Assembly (NCBI GenBank): GCA_948472945.1
Contig: CAOKVX010000001.1
Coordinates: 341,294 to 405,293 of the forward strand
DNA from: an uncultured Clostridia bacterium
Lineage (GTDB): Bacteria > Bacillota > Clostridia > Lachnospirales > Lachnospiraceae
Length of the DNA: 64,000 nt
Direction: 5' to 3'
Shown here: one piece after another, positions 55,081 to 63,549 of the stretch
Position numbering within the stretch: position 1 is the stretch's first letter
Layout of the letters: each line of letters starts with the position of its first letter
Program-made: the position numbers and the translations under genes
The notes under the pieces: model-generated
What the model was told of the DNA's origin: nothing
The model's input: only the letters and a program-made list of their open reading frames with translations
Database searches by the model: none

Positions 55081-58023
55081 ATGAAGAACTTATTGTTCAC
55101 AGGTAATCCAGCGACTGGTAAGACTTTTCTTGCCAGGGCCGCTGCGTACTACCTGTGCTATGAAAAATTAAATATAGATACCCTCCAATCAAAGGACATC
55201 TATAAGGATTTGGATAAAATTGAGGATTTCATTTGCAGTGATAGATGTGAGTTTATTCAAGTTCATCCGAGCATGACCTATGAGGACATTGTATATGGGA
55301 TTGATATTAAAGCAACCGGAACAATGACGGTCGATTATGTGGAGAAGAGAATAAAAAAACTGTGTGACAGAGCAGGAACCACGGAAGAACTTTATGCGGT
55401 AATATTTGACGATATTTCAAGAGTAGATGCAGGAGCGTTGCTTGGAAATTTGATTTATGCTATGGAGTTCAGAAATGAATCTGTTCCCCTTTCAGATGGT
55501 TCTACTTTATGCATCCCGGATAATGTCATCATAATTTTAACTGAGTGCAGAAATTTCCATGCAGGACACCTTGACTACGCATTGAGAAGAAGAATGGACT
55601 ATGTTGCCGAACTGAAATCAGATCGGGATGTGCTTGAAAAATATTATGATACTGTAAATGCAAATGCTGGGCGAATCATAATTGATATATTCGATAGCAT
55701 AAAAGACTTTATTACTACGAATGCTGCTCCTGGAATCCTTGATGTTGCAGATAAGTATATGCCTGGGCATGGTATGTTCATGGTAGAACGCACGGGAACT
55801 GCTTATTTTGTACTGGATAAATTTAAGCAAAAAATGATGTATCAGATTTTCCCGTTCATCAATAATCTTTCATCCTTGGGGATTTTACGCGGGAATATCG
55901 AGGTATATGAGAAGGCACTTGAATCCAAGCTTAATACGGGAATATCCAGCTTGAATCGTATATCTGACATTCGCAAGGTTATGGTTAATTCAGGCGAGCG
56001 TGTTGAACCATATTCGTTGGAAGATACCATAAGCTACTATGAAACCGAGATTATCGCTAACCGTTGTTCCGATTATAAAGGTCTTTTGGAGAGTGTTATA
56101 GATGCGATTGTATTGAATGGTGTTTTTCCGTGTGATATCGCAACCGATTCATTGTTATTCAACATTGAGGTTGCATCTGTTCCGAGTAAATCTGTTCCGG
56201 TAGCATACGCCTCATATTTGGTAAAAATGAATGATGCACCAAGTTTTTACTATGAGACGGCAGTCAAGGGCAAAGACAGGAGAAATCCCCATGCGTATTA
56301 TTCAACTCGCCCCGGAAATGTAGGAAGATGGGCAGAACGTACAGATGTGGCAGCCTATGAAATTTCATACACAGACGGTTCTCCGAGCGATACATACCTT
56401 CCTTTGAACGGTTTGCGACTGCATACCTTTACAGTCAACAATGTTTGCAAGGATAATAACCCCGCAGAAATCTATGGTGCCGTATACAGATTGTTGCTAT
56501 ATTATTTGAAACTTTACGAGATGAATATTTCCTTAGTTAAAGGTCACAGCGAAGTATATGGTGACTTGAATGCATTAATACATTTGGAAATAAAGTATCT
56601 CGAAGCTTTACACGCAGAATTAAGAAATGTTACTGCATCAACACAAACCGAACGAGAAAAAGCGCGAATTGATTATTTCGGTACAAAAATGAGAAATTTG
56701 CGTACATTATGGACTCAGTGCGGAACTCAAATTCGAGTCAATAAAGAAAAATTCGACGATTTAGTTCTGGGCGTATCAGCGTTCAGTACTGACGCATATG
56801 AGGATATTTTCAATGTAACGAATGATACGGAAAAAATCATAGAGATAAAAGGAGTTGTAAAAATGACTGATTTAAAAGATTATCAACAAATTATGGAGAA
56901 TATTGGTGTCCGTCAGATGGTATTCCAAGGTCCTCCTGGCACTTCAAAAACTTTTGAAAGCAAGAAATTTGTGCTAAAACAATTAAATCCGGAATCCGAT
57001 GCATTGGCAGCTCGTTTTGTTAGCCAGGAATCTATTTCTGCTGCATTGGATGAATATAAACTGAACGAAAGTGATTATGCCGACCCTTCATCCTCTTCCA
57101 AGTTATTGACTGGTGGATGGGATTTGGTTCAGTTTCATCCGTCATACGGTTACGAAGATTTTATCCGAGGTATTGAAGTAAAAGCTGATGGAGGTCTCCC
57201 TTCCTACAATAGCGTAAACAGAATTTTGGGTAAAATTGCTGAGTTTGCTAAAATTGCAGAAAAAGCTAATCCTGATGAACCTCCAAAATTTTACCTTGTC
57301 ATTGATGAGATAAACAGAGCTAATATTGCCACTGTTTTTGGTGAGTTGATTTATGGTTTGGAATATCGTGATAGCAAAGTTTCTACTCCTTATGAAGTAG
57401 AAGACAAAGTAAGCACTCCGGTATCAAGAACAAAGGATATTGTTCTTGGAAAGAATCTGTTTATTATCGGCACCATGAACACTGCTGACAAATCTATTGA
57501 CTCGATTGATTATGCTATCCGCAGACGTTTTCTCTTCGTTGATAGCCCAGCAGACAGAAATGTAGTTATTAACTGTTATCAGAACGCCTCTGAAAATGAC
57601 GATGAGAATTCTATCGAATTATTGGTATTCGATGCAGTACAGGCTATATTTGATAACGAAAGCTACTTTAATGATGAGTATCAGAAAAGTGATGTGCGCC
57701 TTGGACATACATATTTCCTTCGTAAGCGCAAAGAGGGTTATGAAGAAGATTTTGTGGAACGTTTCGTTTTTCAGATTATTCCTATCCTCAGAGAATATGT
57801 GAAAGATGGCATCTTGGATACTATTGAGGATTTGATAGCAATTGAACACACTCCTTCTGAAATTAGAGACGCCACTGACCGCAGTGAGAGAGTACGCTTC
57901 ATCAGTGATAATATCATGTTGTATGTGAAGGAATTCGGAAACATGACTCGTGCAGGAAAGCGTATTGACAATGAATATGTTGGAACTTTTGTTGAAGAAG
58001 TGAGGACGAAGATAGGATATTGA
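55081..58023 (+). CDS. mcrB: tandem McrB-type AAA+ protein (two ATPase/GTPase modules)
   Basis: 980 residues. Module 1 (~1-200): Walker A GNPATGKT (8-15), VHPSMTYEDIVYGI, Walker B VIFDD (D110, D111), and LDYALRRRM; but where McrB has its GTP-selective MNTxD signature there is T154-ECRNFHA. The middle region (~200-594) matches nothing I recognise and may bind DNA. Module 2 (~600-860): GPPGTSKT (617-624), VQFHPSYGYEDFIRGI, Walker B VIDE with D742/E743 and NRAN, and a perfect TMNTADKS at 798-805. Typical McrB has one AAA+ module after a DNA-binding domain. The ATG at 55081 follows GGAG. It precedes mcrC by 16 bp. Confidence 0.87.
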   Translation: MKNLLFTGNPATGKTFLARAAAYYLCYEKLNIDTLQSKDIYKDLDKIEDFICSDRCEFIQVHPSMTYEDIVYGIDIKATGTMTVDYVEKRIKKLCDRAGTTEELYAVIFDDISRVDAGALLGNLIYAMEFRNESVPLSDGSTLCIPDNVIIILTECRNFHAGHLDYALRRRMDYVAELKSDRDVLEKYYDTVNANAGRIIIDIFDSIKDFITTNAAPGILDVADKYMPGHGMFMVERTGTAYFVLDKFKQKMMYQIFPFINNLSSLGILRGNIEVYEKALESKLNTGISSLNRISDIRKVMVNSGERVEPYSLEDTISYYETEIIANRCSDYKGLLESVIDAIVLNGVFPCDIATDSLLFNIEVASVPSKSVPVAYASYLVKMNDAPSFYYETAVKGKDRRNPHAYYSTRPGNVGRWAERTDVAAYEISYTDGSPSDTYLPLNGLRLHTFTVNNVCKDNNPAEIYGAVYRLLLYYLKLYEMNISLVKGHSEVYGDLNALIHLEIKYLEALHAELRNVTASTQTEREKARIDYFGTKMRNLRTLWTQCGTQIRVNKEKFDDLVLGVSAFSTDAYEDIFNVTNDTEKIIEIKGVVKMTDLKDYQQIMENIGVRQMVFQGPPGTSKTFESKKFVLKQLNPESDALAARFVSQESISAALDEYKLNESDYADPSSSSKLLTGGWDLVQFHPSYGYEDFIRGIEVKADGGLPSYNSVNRILGKIAEFAKIAEKANPDEPPKFYLVIDEINRANIATVFGELIYGLEYRDSKVSTPYEVEDKVSTPVSRTKDIVLGKNLFIIGTMNTADKSIDSIDYAIRRRFLFVDSPADRNVVINCYQNASENDDENSIELLVFDAVQAIFDNESYFNDEYQKSDVRLGHTYFLRKRKEGYEEDFVERFVFQIIPILREYVKDGILDTIEDLIAIEHTPSEIRDATDRSERVRFISDNIMLYVKEFGNMTRAGKRIDNEYVGTFVEEVRTKIGY
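56847..56865 (+). promoter_or_regulatory. internal in-frame ribosome binding site and ATG within mcrB
   Basis: AAAAGGAG at 56847-56854 stands eight bases before ATG 56863, which is in frame with mcrB (Met595). A product from here would be 386 residues and contain only the canonical second AAA+ module. Either a short McrB form is made, as in E. coli, or this marks where two former genes were joined. Confidence 0.6.
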
Positions 58024-58039
58024 TTAGGAAGGTGATGTT

Positions 58040-59395
58040 ATGGCACGAGATGTAATAATACACCAAATAAATGACTGGTCTGTACTGAATAGCAGAGATG
58101 AGGTATGGTCTAAAGTTGACCTGTCGACTCCAGAACTTAACTTTGGCATTCATAAATTTCAAGGTCGACTTTGGAGCAGTGGTTATGTCGGTGTTGGAAG
58201 GCTTTATGACAAGAATGGACGCTATCTACAATCATCCGGCAAAGAACACATCGTTGTAGTAAACTCGCAGTATGGTATGGAACCTTGGCATATGCTTGAG
58301 ACCGTGATGACTGATGATGAATACGATGATTATATTGCCGAAATGGATGCGGATGGGAGGTCTTTGTTCCAAGTGTTCTATGACCAGCCTCTTATTAAGC
58401 TTTCTCAAGACATAGAACAAGATGGAGAACTTTTATACGCATTAAGTTTTGTTACGTCCTGTTATGGTTTGTGCAAAAAGGGTTTGAAAAAAACAATGTT
58501 CCATCAAGAAGAAAATAATTCTTCAAAGGTCAGAGGGAAAATTGAAATCCAAAAAAATATACGCATGAACACTTGTAAGGGAAGAAATGACAGGTTCTAT
58601 TGTAAATATATTGATTTCACCGAAGACAATATCGAGAACAGGATTTTAAAGGCTACTTTGATAAAATGCAAGGAAATTATAGGTAGGCGTTTTCCTGTTA
58701 CATCAGAAGTGTCAAAACGAGTGGCTTACTGCATGAATTCTTTCCGACGGGTTAAGACCGTTCGTATCAAGACCAGTGATTTTAATGGTGCGGATGCATC
58801 AGGGCTTTATATGTATTACAAACCTTTGCTGCAACAGGCAAGATGCATATATGGTCAAAAATACTACGCTTATAAAACCGAAGAAGGTCAATCGATTGCG
58901 AAAAGTGTTTTTACAATCCCGTATATGATTAATATGGAGGCTTTGTTTGAGTTTTATACTCGTATTGTTCTTAAGAGAGCAATTGACTCAAATAAATATT
59001 CGTTAGACCGCTATTCGAAAAGACTTTTTATTCAAAAAGGCGTTGCAGACATTTCGGAAGTTGAACGAGGCATACATTTGATGCCGTATTGTATTCCTGA
59101 CATTATTATTCGTGATAATGACACGCAGAATCCAGTTGCTGTTATAGATGCAAAATACAAGCCGAATACCAGAAGCGCCAGAGCAGATACACATCAGCTA
59201 CTTTCATATGTACTTCTAACAGGTGTAAAGAAATGTGGTTTTGCATTTCCAGGTGCAGAAAGTAAAGCAAAGATTATGCGTTCAACAGAAACAGCTGCAC
59301 TTCCTTTAGCAGTTGATTCGATTGATTATTACGAATTGATTTTTGGTAATGATTCCGACAATGTGGCTGAAGCATTGCGGCCGATACTACCATGA
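58040..59395 (+). CDS. mcrC: McrC-type restriction endonuclease subunit
   Basis: 451 residues. The C-terminal PD-(D/E)xK nuclease site is visible: Pro-Asp354 (PDIIIRD), then VIDAKYK with Asp370 and Lys372. The N-terminal ~200 residues contain the region that in McrC stimulates the McrB hydrolase. The SD AGGAAGGTGATG precedes the ATG. The last four bases overlap the next ATG. With McrB it should form the DNA-translocating and cleaving complex. Confidence 0.9.
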   Translation: MARDVIIHQINDWSVLNSRDEVWSKVDLSTPELNFGIHKFQGRLWSSGYVGVGRLYDKNGRYLQSSGKEHIVVVNSQYGMEPWHMLETVMTDDEYDDYIAEMDADGRSLFQVFYDQPLIKLSQDIEQDGELLYALSFVTSCYGLCKKGLKKTMFHQEENNSSKVRGKIEIQKNIRMNTCKGRNDRFYCKYIDFTEDNIENRILKATLIKCKEIIGRRFPVTSEVSKRVAYCMNSFRRVKTVRIKTSDFNGADASGLYMYYKPLLQQARCIYGQKYYAYKTEEGQSIAKSVFTIPYMINMEALFEFYTRIVLKRAIDSNKYSLDRYSKRLFIQKGVADISEVERGIHLMPYCIPDIIIRDNDTQNPVAVIDAKYKPNTRSARADTHQLLSYVLLTGVKKCGFAFPGAESKAKIMRSTETAALPLAVDSIDYYELIFGNDSDNVAEALRPILP

Positions 59396-59406
59396 GAGGA
59401 ATTGCG

Positions 59407-59589
59407 ATGAAATACTATACTGTATATCGTGAAGATACCGAAGAGATAATTGCGTTTGGTAATGCCGTTCAGTGTGCAGAGATTCTTGGTCTAAAGGATG
59501 CACGGCAGTTTCATGCCTTTGTTTCCAAAACTCGCTCTGGATTGAGAAAACGATATAAAGTGGTAATAGAGGAAGATGACGAGGAATGA
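59407..59589 (+). CDS. 60-residue mobile-element-type protein
   Basis: Begins MKYYTVYREDTEEIIAFGNA, then a short helix (ECAE-like, AVQCAEILGL) and a basic segment. Similar small proteins are frequent in clostridial phages and conjugative elements; function unknown. AGAGGA six bases upstream supports ATG 59407, though ATG 59392 overlaps the mcrC stop (ATGA) and could couple translation. It may be an island component or the first gene of the flanking element. Confidence 0.65.
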   Translation: MKYYTVYREDTEEIIAFGNAVQCAEILGLKDARQFHAFVSKTRSGLRKRYKVVIEEDDEE

Positions 59590-59631
59590 AAAAGGCCGTT
59601 TAAAGTGAGAAACTTTTAAGGAGGGTAGATT

Positions 59632-61200
59632 ATGGCAGCACATCGTTCATTTGCTGAATATGTAAAAAAGAAATTTGATAATAATTTCTGGGCAGCTGCC
59701 GAAAGCTACCTAGAGGCAAACCTTGATTCTTTGGGTATCGAATTAAAGAGAATCCATCGTGCCGGAGAGACGGAGATTTCAGAGGTCAAGGTAGAACACG
59801 TGTGGGTTGAAGACAAACCGGGCATGGAGGTGCATTTCGATGTGGCCATTTCCATTTGGTTTGAAACCCATGAGGGAGATTACCATTACGACGATTATGA
59901 TGAAAATATCGTGTGGATGATGGCTCATTGCCGTGGTGATCTGGATAAGAACCTGGATGATTTTGAAATCCTGCGGGTATCAAAATACAACGGCAAAAGC
60001 CGTGTGAAAGACCCGATGGACGATTCTCTTGTGCCGATTATCCCATATGAAAAGTTGGATGATGTGGCAACAGCATTCTTGCAGGAATATTATCCGGCGG
60101 CACTTCGCATTCCAATGCGTGGTCAAGACCCTGTATGGGTTGACCCGACAGAACTTGCAAAGAACATGGGGTTAACCGTCAAAAATCAGCGTATCCGTGA
60201 AGATGGTTCTGTATTTGGACAGATTTATTTTGATGATACCGATACAGTAATGTACGATGCAAACGAGGATGCAGATGTTCCTACACACATCAAAGGAAAA
60301 ACAATTGTTGTGGACCCGCAGATTTATCTGCTTCGAAATCTTGGTTCATTTAATAATACCATTGTCCACGAGTGTGTTCACTGGGCGAAGCATCGTAAGG
60401 CATTCAAACTGGAACAGCTATTCAATACGGATGCTTCTTACATTAGTTGCGAGGTTGTTGGCGACGCAGATTCCCGCATATCCATAAAATCTACAAAGTA
60501 TATGGAAAAGCAGGCTAATCAGCTTGCACCGAGAATCCAGATGCCGAAGGAACCTTTTACAATAAAGGCTAAAGAATACATAGCCTATTTCATGAGACAG
60601 ACCGATGCAAGGCATACGGTTGATGTCATGGAAATGGTAATCGGGGCATTGGAGCGGGATTATGGTGTTTCAAGACAAGCCGTAAAAATCCGATTGGTAG
60701 AGCTTGGCTTTGAAGAAGCCATCGGCACATTTAACTATGTTGATGGACACTATGTAAAGCCACATGGTTTCCGCAAAGGTGCTATCAAAGTTAATCAGAC
60801 ATTTACTTTGAGCGCCCAAGATGCTGCAGTTCAGCGTTTTATGAATTTGGAACTCCGTGAAAAGACCGCAAACGGCGATTATCTTTTCGTGGATAACCAT
60901 TTTGTTTATAACGCTCCCCTATATGTCGGTTATAACGAAGATGGTAAACTTGAACTGACTGATTATGCCCGAGCGCATATGGATGAATGTTCTCTTGCTT
61001 TTGATATGGAAATCACAAGCAAGGTAGAATCCACATACCATACTGCCTGTTTCCTTAATCGTGAGCCGAGCGATGTAACCTTTGATATTACATATCACAA
61101 CGGATATCAAAACGCGCCGCAATCGCGCCAGGTAGAGATGAGGAAAAAGCAACAGGCTGAATGGTTGGAAATTCGCAGGCAGATGACGGATGACCCTTAA
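59632..61200 (+). CDS. ImmA/IrrE-family metallopeptidase
   Basis: 522 residues. The zinc-peptidase motif H246-E-C-V-H250 is followed by a Glu-containing helix (MEKQANQLAPRI) that fits the third ligand. Such enzymes cleave phage/ICE repressors or regulate stress genes. The N-terminal ~170 residues and C-terminal ~200 residues are not recognised. The AAGGAGG SD precedes ATG 59632. The stop TAA at 61198-61200 is followed, two codons later and in the same frame, by the next HTH gene, which lacks an SD, so the original protein may have been ~627 residues with a C-terminal HTH. Confidence 0.8.
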   Translation: MAAHRSFAEYVKKKFDNNFWAAAESYLEANLDSLGIELKRIHRAGETEISEVKVEHVWVEDKPGMEVHFDVAISIWFETHEGDYHYDDYDENIVWMMAHCRGDLDKNLDDFEILRVSKYNGKSRVKDPMDDSLVPIIPYEKLDDVATAFLQEYYPAALRIPMRGQDPVWVDPTELAKNMGLTVKNQRIREDGSVFGQIYFDDTDTVMYDANEDADVPTHIKGKTIVVDPQIYLLRNLGSFNNTIVHECVHWAKHRKAFKLEQLFNTDASYISCEVVGDADSRISIKSTKYMEKQANQLAPRIQMPKEPFTIKAKEYIAYFMRQTDARHTVDVMEMVIGALERDYGVSRQAVKIRLVELGFEEAIGTFNYVDGHYVKPHGFRKGAIKVNQTFTLSAQDAAVQRFMNLELREKTANGDYLFVDNHFVYNAPLYVGYNEDGKLELTDYARAHMDECSLAFDMEITSKVESTYHTACFLNREPSDVTFDITYHNGYQNAPQSRQVEMRKKQQAEWLEIRRQMTDDP

Positions 61201-61206
61201 CAGTGT

Positions 61207-61515
61207 ATGGATTTATTGCTTGATTGGCGTGGAATGAAGTACACGGACCTTGGTGATGCGATTGACCGTGACCCTAAAACAATCAGCCGAACAGTGAAAG
61301 GAACAACAAATCCATCTGTTGAAACAGCGGTTCTTATTTGCTTTGGCATGAACCTTCCTCCTGTTATCAGTGAAAAGCTGTTGGATGTTTTGAATTGCAA
61401 GTTAAAGCCTATGAATCCAGATCATCAGTGGATTAGCGAGGCTTTGCACGTGAAGTATCCGGAGCCATTGTGGGCAGTCAGAGAGTATCTGGAACAGTAC
61501 GGTGTAAATATTTAA
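61207..61515 (+). CDS. HTH (XRE-like) domain, probably the severed end of the preceding gene
   Basis: 102 residues. The helix-turn-helix is at ~9-55 (MKYTDLGDAIDRDPKTISRTVKG, then PSVETAVLICFGMNL). The frame is the same as the ImmA/IrrE gene (offset 1575, divisible by three), separated by one TAA. No Shine-Dalgarno sequence is found upstream of ATG 61207 (the preceding bases are ACGGATGACCCTTAACAGTG). Best reading: C-terminal domain of a nonsense-split ImmA/IrrE-HTH protein; an independent small regulator is less likely. Confidence 0.6.
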   Translation: MDLLLDWRGMKYTDLGDAIDRDPKTISRTVKGTTNPSVETAVLICFGMNLPPVISEKLLDVLNCKLKPMNPDHQWISEALHVKYPEPLWAVREYLEQYGVNI

Positions 61516-61536
61516 AAATTTTTTTCATAAAAAAAC

Positions 61537-61551
61537 GGACATGGCGTGTCC
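61537..61551. promoter_or_regulatory. 15-bp palindrome GGACATGGCGTGTCC, copy 1
   Basis: Near-perfect palindrome 17 bp ahead of the start codon at 61569. A copy with one difference occurs at 62720-62734. Position and symmetry suit a repressor-binding site. Confidence 0.5.
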
Positions 61552-61568
61552 GGTGAAATGGGGGTGAC

Positions 61569-62597
61569 ATGATGGGATTAACCATGCTTGAGATGATAGA
61601 TAACAGGTTGGCGCACTTTTTTCCGCAGCCGGAATTATATGATGTTTCCCCGTTTAGCATTGAGAATCTGCGTAATTGTATCATCATGTTCATTCTTAAA
61701 GATGCGTACTATTTGACTGAGCCGAAACAATCGTTAAGAGAAAATCGAGGAACGGATGCTGACGATGTAAGAATGCGTGACAGCAGAAATATTGCATATG
61801 CTCAGCATTATCGAGACCTTCAGTATAATCATGTAAAAAATGACTTAGGTATTGAAATACCGGAGTTGCTTTCTGCGGATGTTGAAACCATGCGTGGAAA
61901 ACTGCAGGGGCATAATATTACCCCGATGCAGTATTTTGAATTAAATACGCTTGCAGACCATTCACTGCTTAAAGCTATCGTAAATAAGCGAATCTGTGAC
62001 GTAAAGAAAATATCCAATGCAACCTTCCTTGAATATATGCAGGATTATGATAAATTGGTAAGCCTGCTTCTTAAAAAACTGGATGGCTCGGATGAGGATG
62101 TTATTTTCGGTACAATCGCCTTGTTTACATTAGAATGGAAATATAATGTAGAACTGTTTTATTCCTGTGCAGTCAATGCGGAAGAAGTAGGGGTTCAGGA
62201 TGTTCCGGTGCATCGCCTGGCGGGATTATGCGCCGAACTTTCAATGCCGTTAGCACCGGATTTTACACAGATGCTTCATACAGAAAGTCGATTTGTCCTA
62301 CACAGGCTGAAACTGGTACCAACCGTATATACCGCATCGGAATCAGATTGGGATGAAGTAAAAGATAAAATATGCCATTATCAGACGGCCAGATATTATA
62401 TTGAGAAAGAGATTGTACGCAAATGGGATATGGCAGGTTTCTTTGCCCGATACACCACAAGAGAACAGTGGGCAAAATTCTTCCGGGAACACTATGATTT
62501 AAGACAAATCTACGTTCCGAAGGAATGGAATAATAAACGCATTCGCTATATGAGAAGTATTTATAGTGCGATGATTAAGAACCAACCTACACCATAA
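61569..62597 (+). CDS. hypothetical protein of the mobile region, 342 residues
   Basis: No family recognised. Soluble, mostly helical by composition, no signal peptide, no catalytic motif noticed. ATG at 61569 or 61572 follows GGGGGTG. It is flanked by the two copies of the 15-bp palindrome and ends ahead of a strong terminator. Its neighbours (ImmA/IrrE, HTH, sigma-like protein) suggest a regulatory or accessory gene of an integrated element. Confidence 0.6.
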   Translation: MMGLTMLEMIDNRLAHFFPQPELYDVSPFSIENLRNCIIMFILKDAYYLTEPKQSLRENRGTDADDVRMRDSRNIAYAQHYRDLQYNHVKNDLGIEIPELLSADVETMRGKLQGHNITPMQYFELNTLADHSLLKAIVNKRICDVKKISNATFLEYMQDYDKLVSLLLKKLDGSDEDVIFGTIALFTLEWKYNVELFYSCAVNAEEVGVQDVPVHRLAGLCAELSMPLAPDFTQMLHTESRFVLHRLKLVPTVYTASESDWDEVKDKICHYQTARYYIEKEIVRKWDMAGFFARYTTREQWAKFFREHYDLRQIYVPKEWNNKRIRYMRSIYSAMIKNQPTP

Positions 62598-62653
62598 TCC
62601 CGTTTTTCCGATTTTTCGTTCTTAAAAGCCTTCATAAAATTTAGATAAAATTA

Positions 62654-62697
62654 AGCCAGAACATGAGAGTAAATACTCTTCGTGTTCTGGCTTTTTT
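62654..62697 (+). terminator. intrinsic terminator after the 342-residue gene
   Basis: AGCCAGAACATGAGAGT (62654-62670), loop AAAT, and its near-complement to 62692, then six Ts. Long stem with one bulge. Confidence 0.88.
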
Positions 62698-62719
62698 GCG
62701 TTTTACGGCAATTTTTAGC

Positions 62720-62734
62720 GGACACGGCGTGTCC
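62720..62734. promoter_or_regulatory. 15-bp palindrome GGACACGGCGTGTCC, copy 2
   Basis: Differs from copy 1 at 61537 by a single base. Perfect six-base arms (GGACAC/GTGTCC) around GGC. Confidence 0.5.
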
Positions 62735-62964
62735 ATCGCAGAAAAAAATTCCAGTGTAAACTATAAATAAAAACGCCTGACATTGAGACGGGTACACAGA
62801 AATGCGTATCCATCTGAGTGCCAGACACTCAAATAAAAAATATTCCAATGCCCGAAGTGGTCGACCTTAAGGCGGCGGGATACATCAAGAGTCAAATTCA
62901 CGGTATAGCCGTGGACTGACCAAAGATGTACCCACCGTACTTTGTCATGCCCATTTTCGGTATC

Positions 62965-62998
62965 AGAGTCGGTGTGTAGCATCACATCGGCTCTTTTT
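62965..62998 (+). terminator. terminator-like hairpin inside the leader
   Basis: AGAGTCGGTGTG (62965-62976) pairs over 12 positions (two G-U) with CACATCGGCTCT (62983-62994), loop TAGCAT, then TTTTT. It stands 50 bp before the next start codon, so it could act as an attenuator. Confidence 0.7.
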
Positions 62999-63000
62999 GT

Positions 63001-63043
63001 GTCCCTGCCGCCACCCAGTCGGGCGGAAAAGAAAGGCAGGGAC
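63001..63043 (+). promoter_or_regulatory. hairpin sequestering the SD of the sigma-like gene
   Basis: GTCCCTGCC (63001-63009) is the exact complement of GGCAGGGAC (63035-63043), with an inner CCGCC/GGCGG pairing. The right arm holds the only SD-like bases (AGGCAGGG) upstream of ATG 63049. Confidence 0.6.
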
Positions 63044-63048
63044 TTTAA

Positions 63049-63537
63049 ATGAGAAAGTTCAAAACAGCGGAAGACAACCGTACAAATTACATCTATTACT
63101 TCAACGATGGTACAAGCTACACCATCACTCCCGGCGAAAACGGAGAGAACGCAACCATTATCTCACAGCTTCACAGCATGGACGATGAAGAACTGGATGC
63201 ACAGCGTAGAGAGGCATATCACTGTCCGGTTCACTTGGACGGCTACCACGATGGGGACGGCGACGATGCGGATGACCGCAACCCATACCTTGAGGACGAT
63301 ACCTACAATCCTCTGCAGCAGATTCTCACTTCTATCGCAAACGAGGAGCGTTCCGTTCGTATGGAAAAGCTGAAGGTGGCTCTTTCGGAACTGACGGACA
63401 AGCAGAAGGATACCGTTATCAAGAAGTTCTATCATGGCATGACCAACGTGCAGATTGCAGCAGAAGAAGGTGTTTCAGAGGCAGCCATCCGTAACAGGCT
63501 CACGAAGATTTACGCAACGCTGAAAAAGAAAATTTAA
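63049..63537 (+). CDS. sigma-factor region-4-like HTH protein of a mobile element
   Basis: 162 residues. N-terminal ~50 residues: FKTAEDNRTNYIYYFNDG-type beta segment; a Asp/Gly-rich middle (GYHDGDGDDADDRNPY); C-terminal ~65 residues are a sigma-70 region-4-type HTH (LSELTDKQKDTVIKKFYHGMTNVQIAAEEGVSEAAIRNRL-like pattern, ending in LKKKI). Proteins like this lie beside recombinase genes in clostridial transposons and conjugative elements and probably act in their regulation. The SD lies in a hairpin. Confidence 0.75.
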   Translation: MRKFKTAEDNRTNYIYYFNDGTSYTITPGENGENATIISQLHSMDDEELDAQRREAYHCPVHLDGYHDGDGDDADDRNPYLEDDTYNPLQQILTSIANEERSVRMEKLKVALSELTDKQKDTVIKKFYHGMTNVQIAAEEGVSEAAIRNRLTKIYATLKKKI

Positions 63538-63549
63538 AAAAGTTTGATT

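Larger units (their letters stand above)
62698..63048 (+). promoter_or_regulatory. structured ~350-base leader with no gene
   Basis: No convincing open frame on either strand. It contains several hairpins in order: the palindrome at 62720-62734, CACGG-CCGTG near 62909-62924, a terminator-like hairpin (62965-62998) and a long hairpin covering the SD of the next gene (63001-63043). The density of structure points to a cis-acting RNA leader or a small RNA gene. Confidence 0.5.

Noticed and set aside
62761..62985. Minus-strand frame of 74 codons in the leader region
   Set aside because: No SD, low-complexity mix of residues, and the region is better explained by RNA hairpins.
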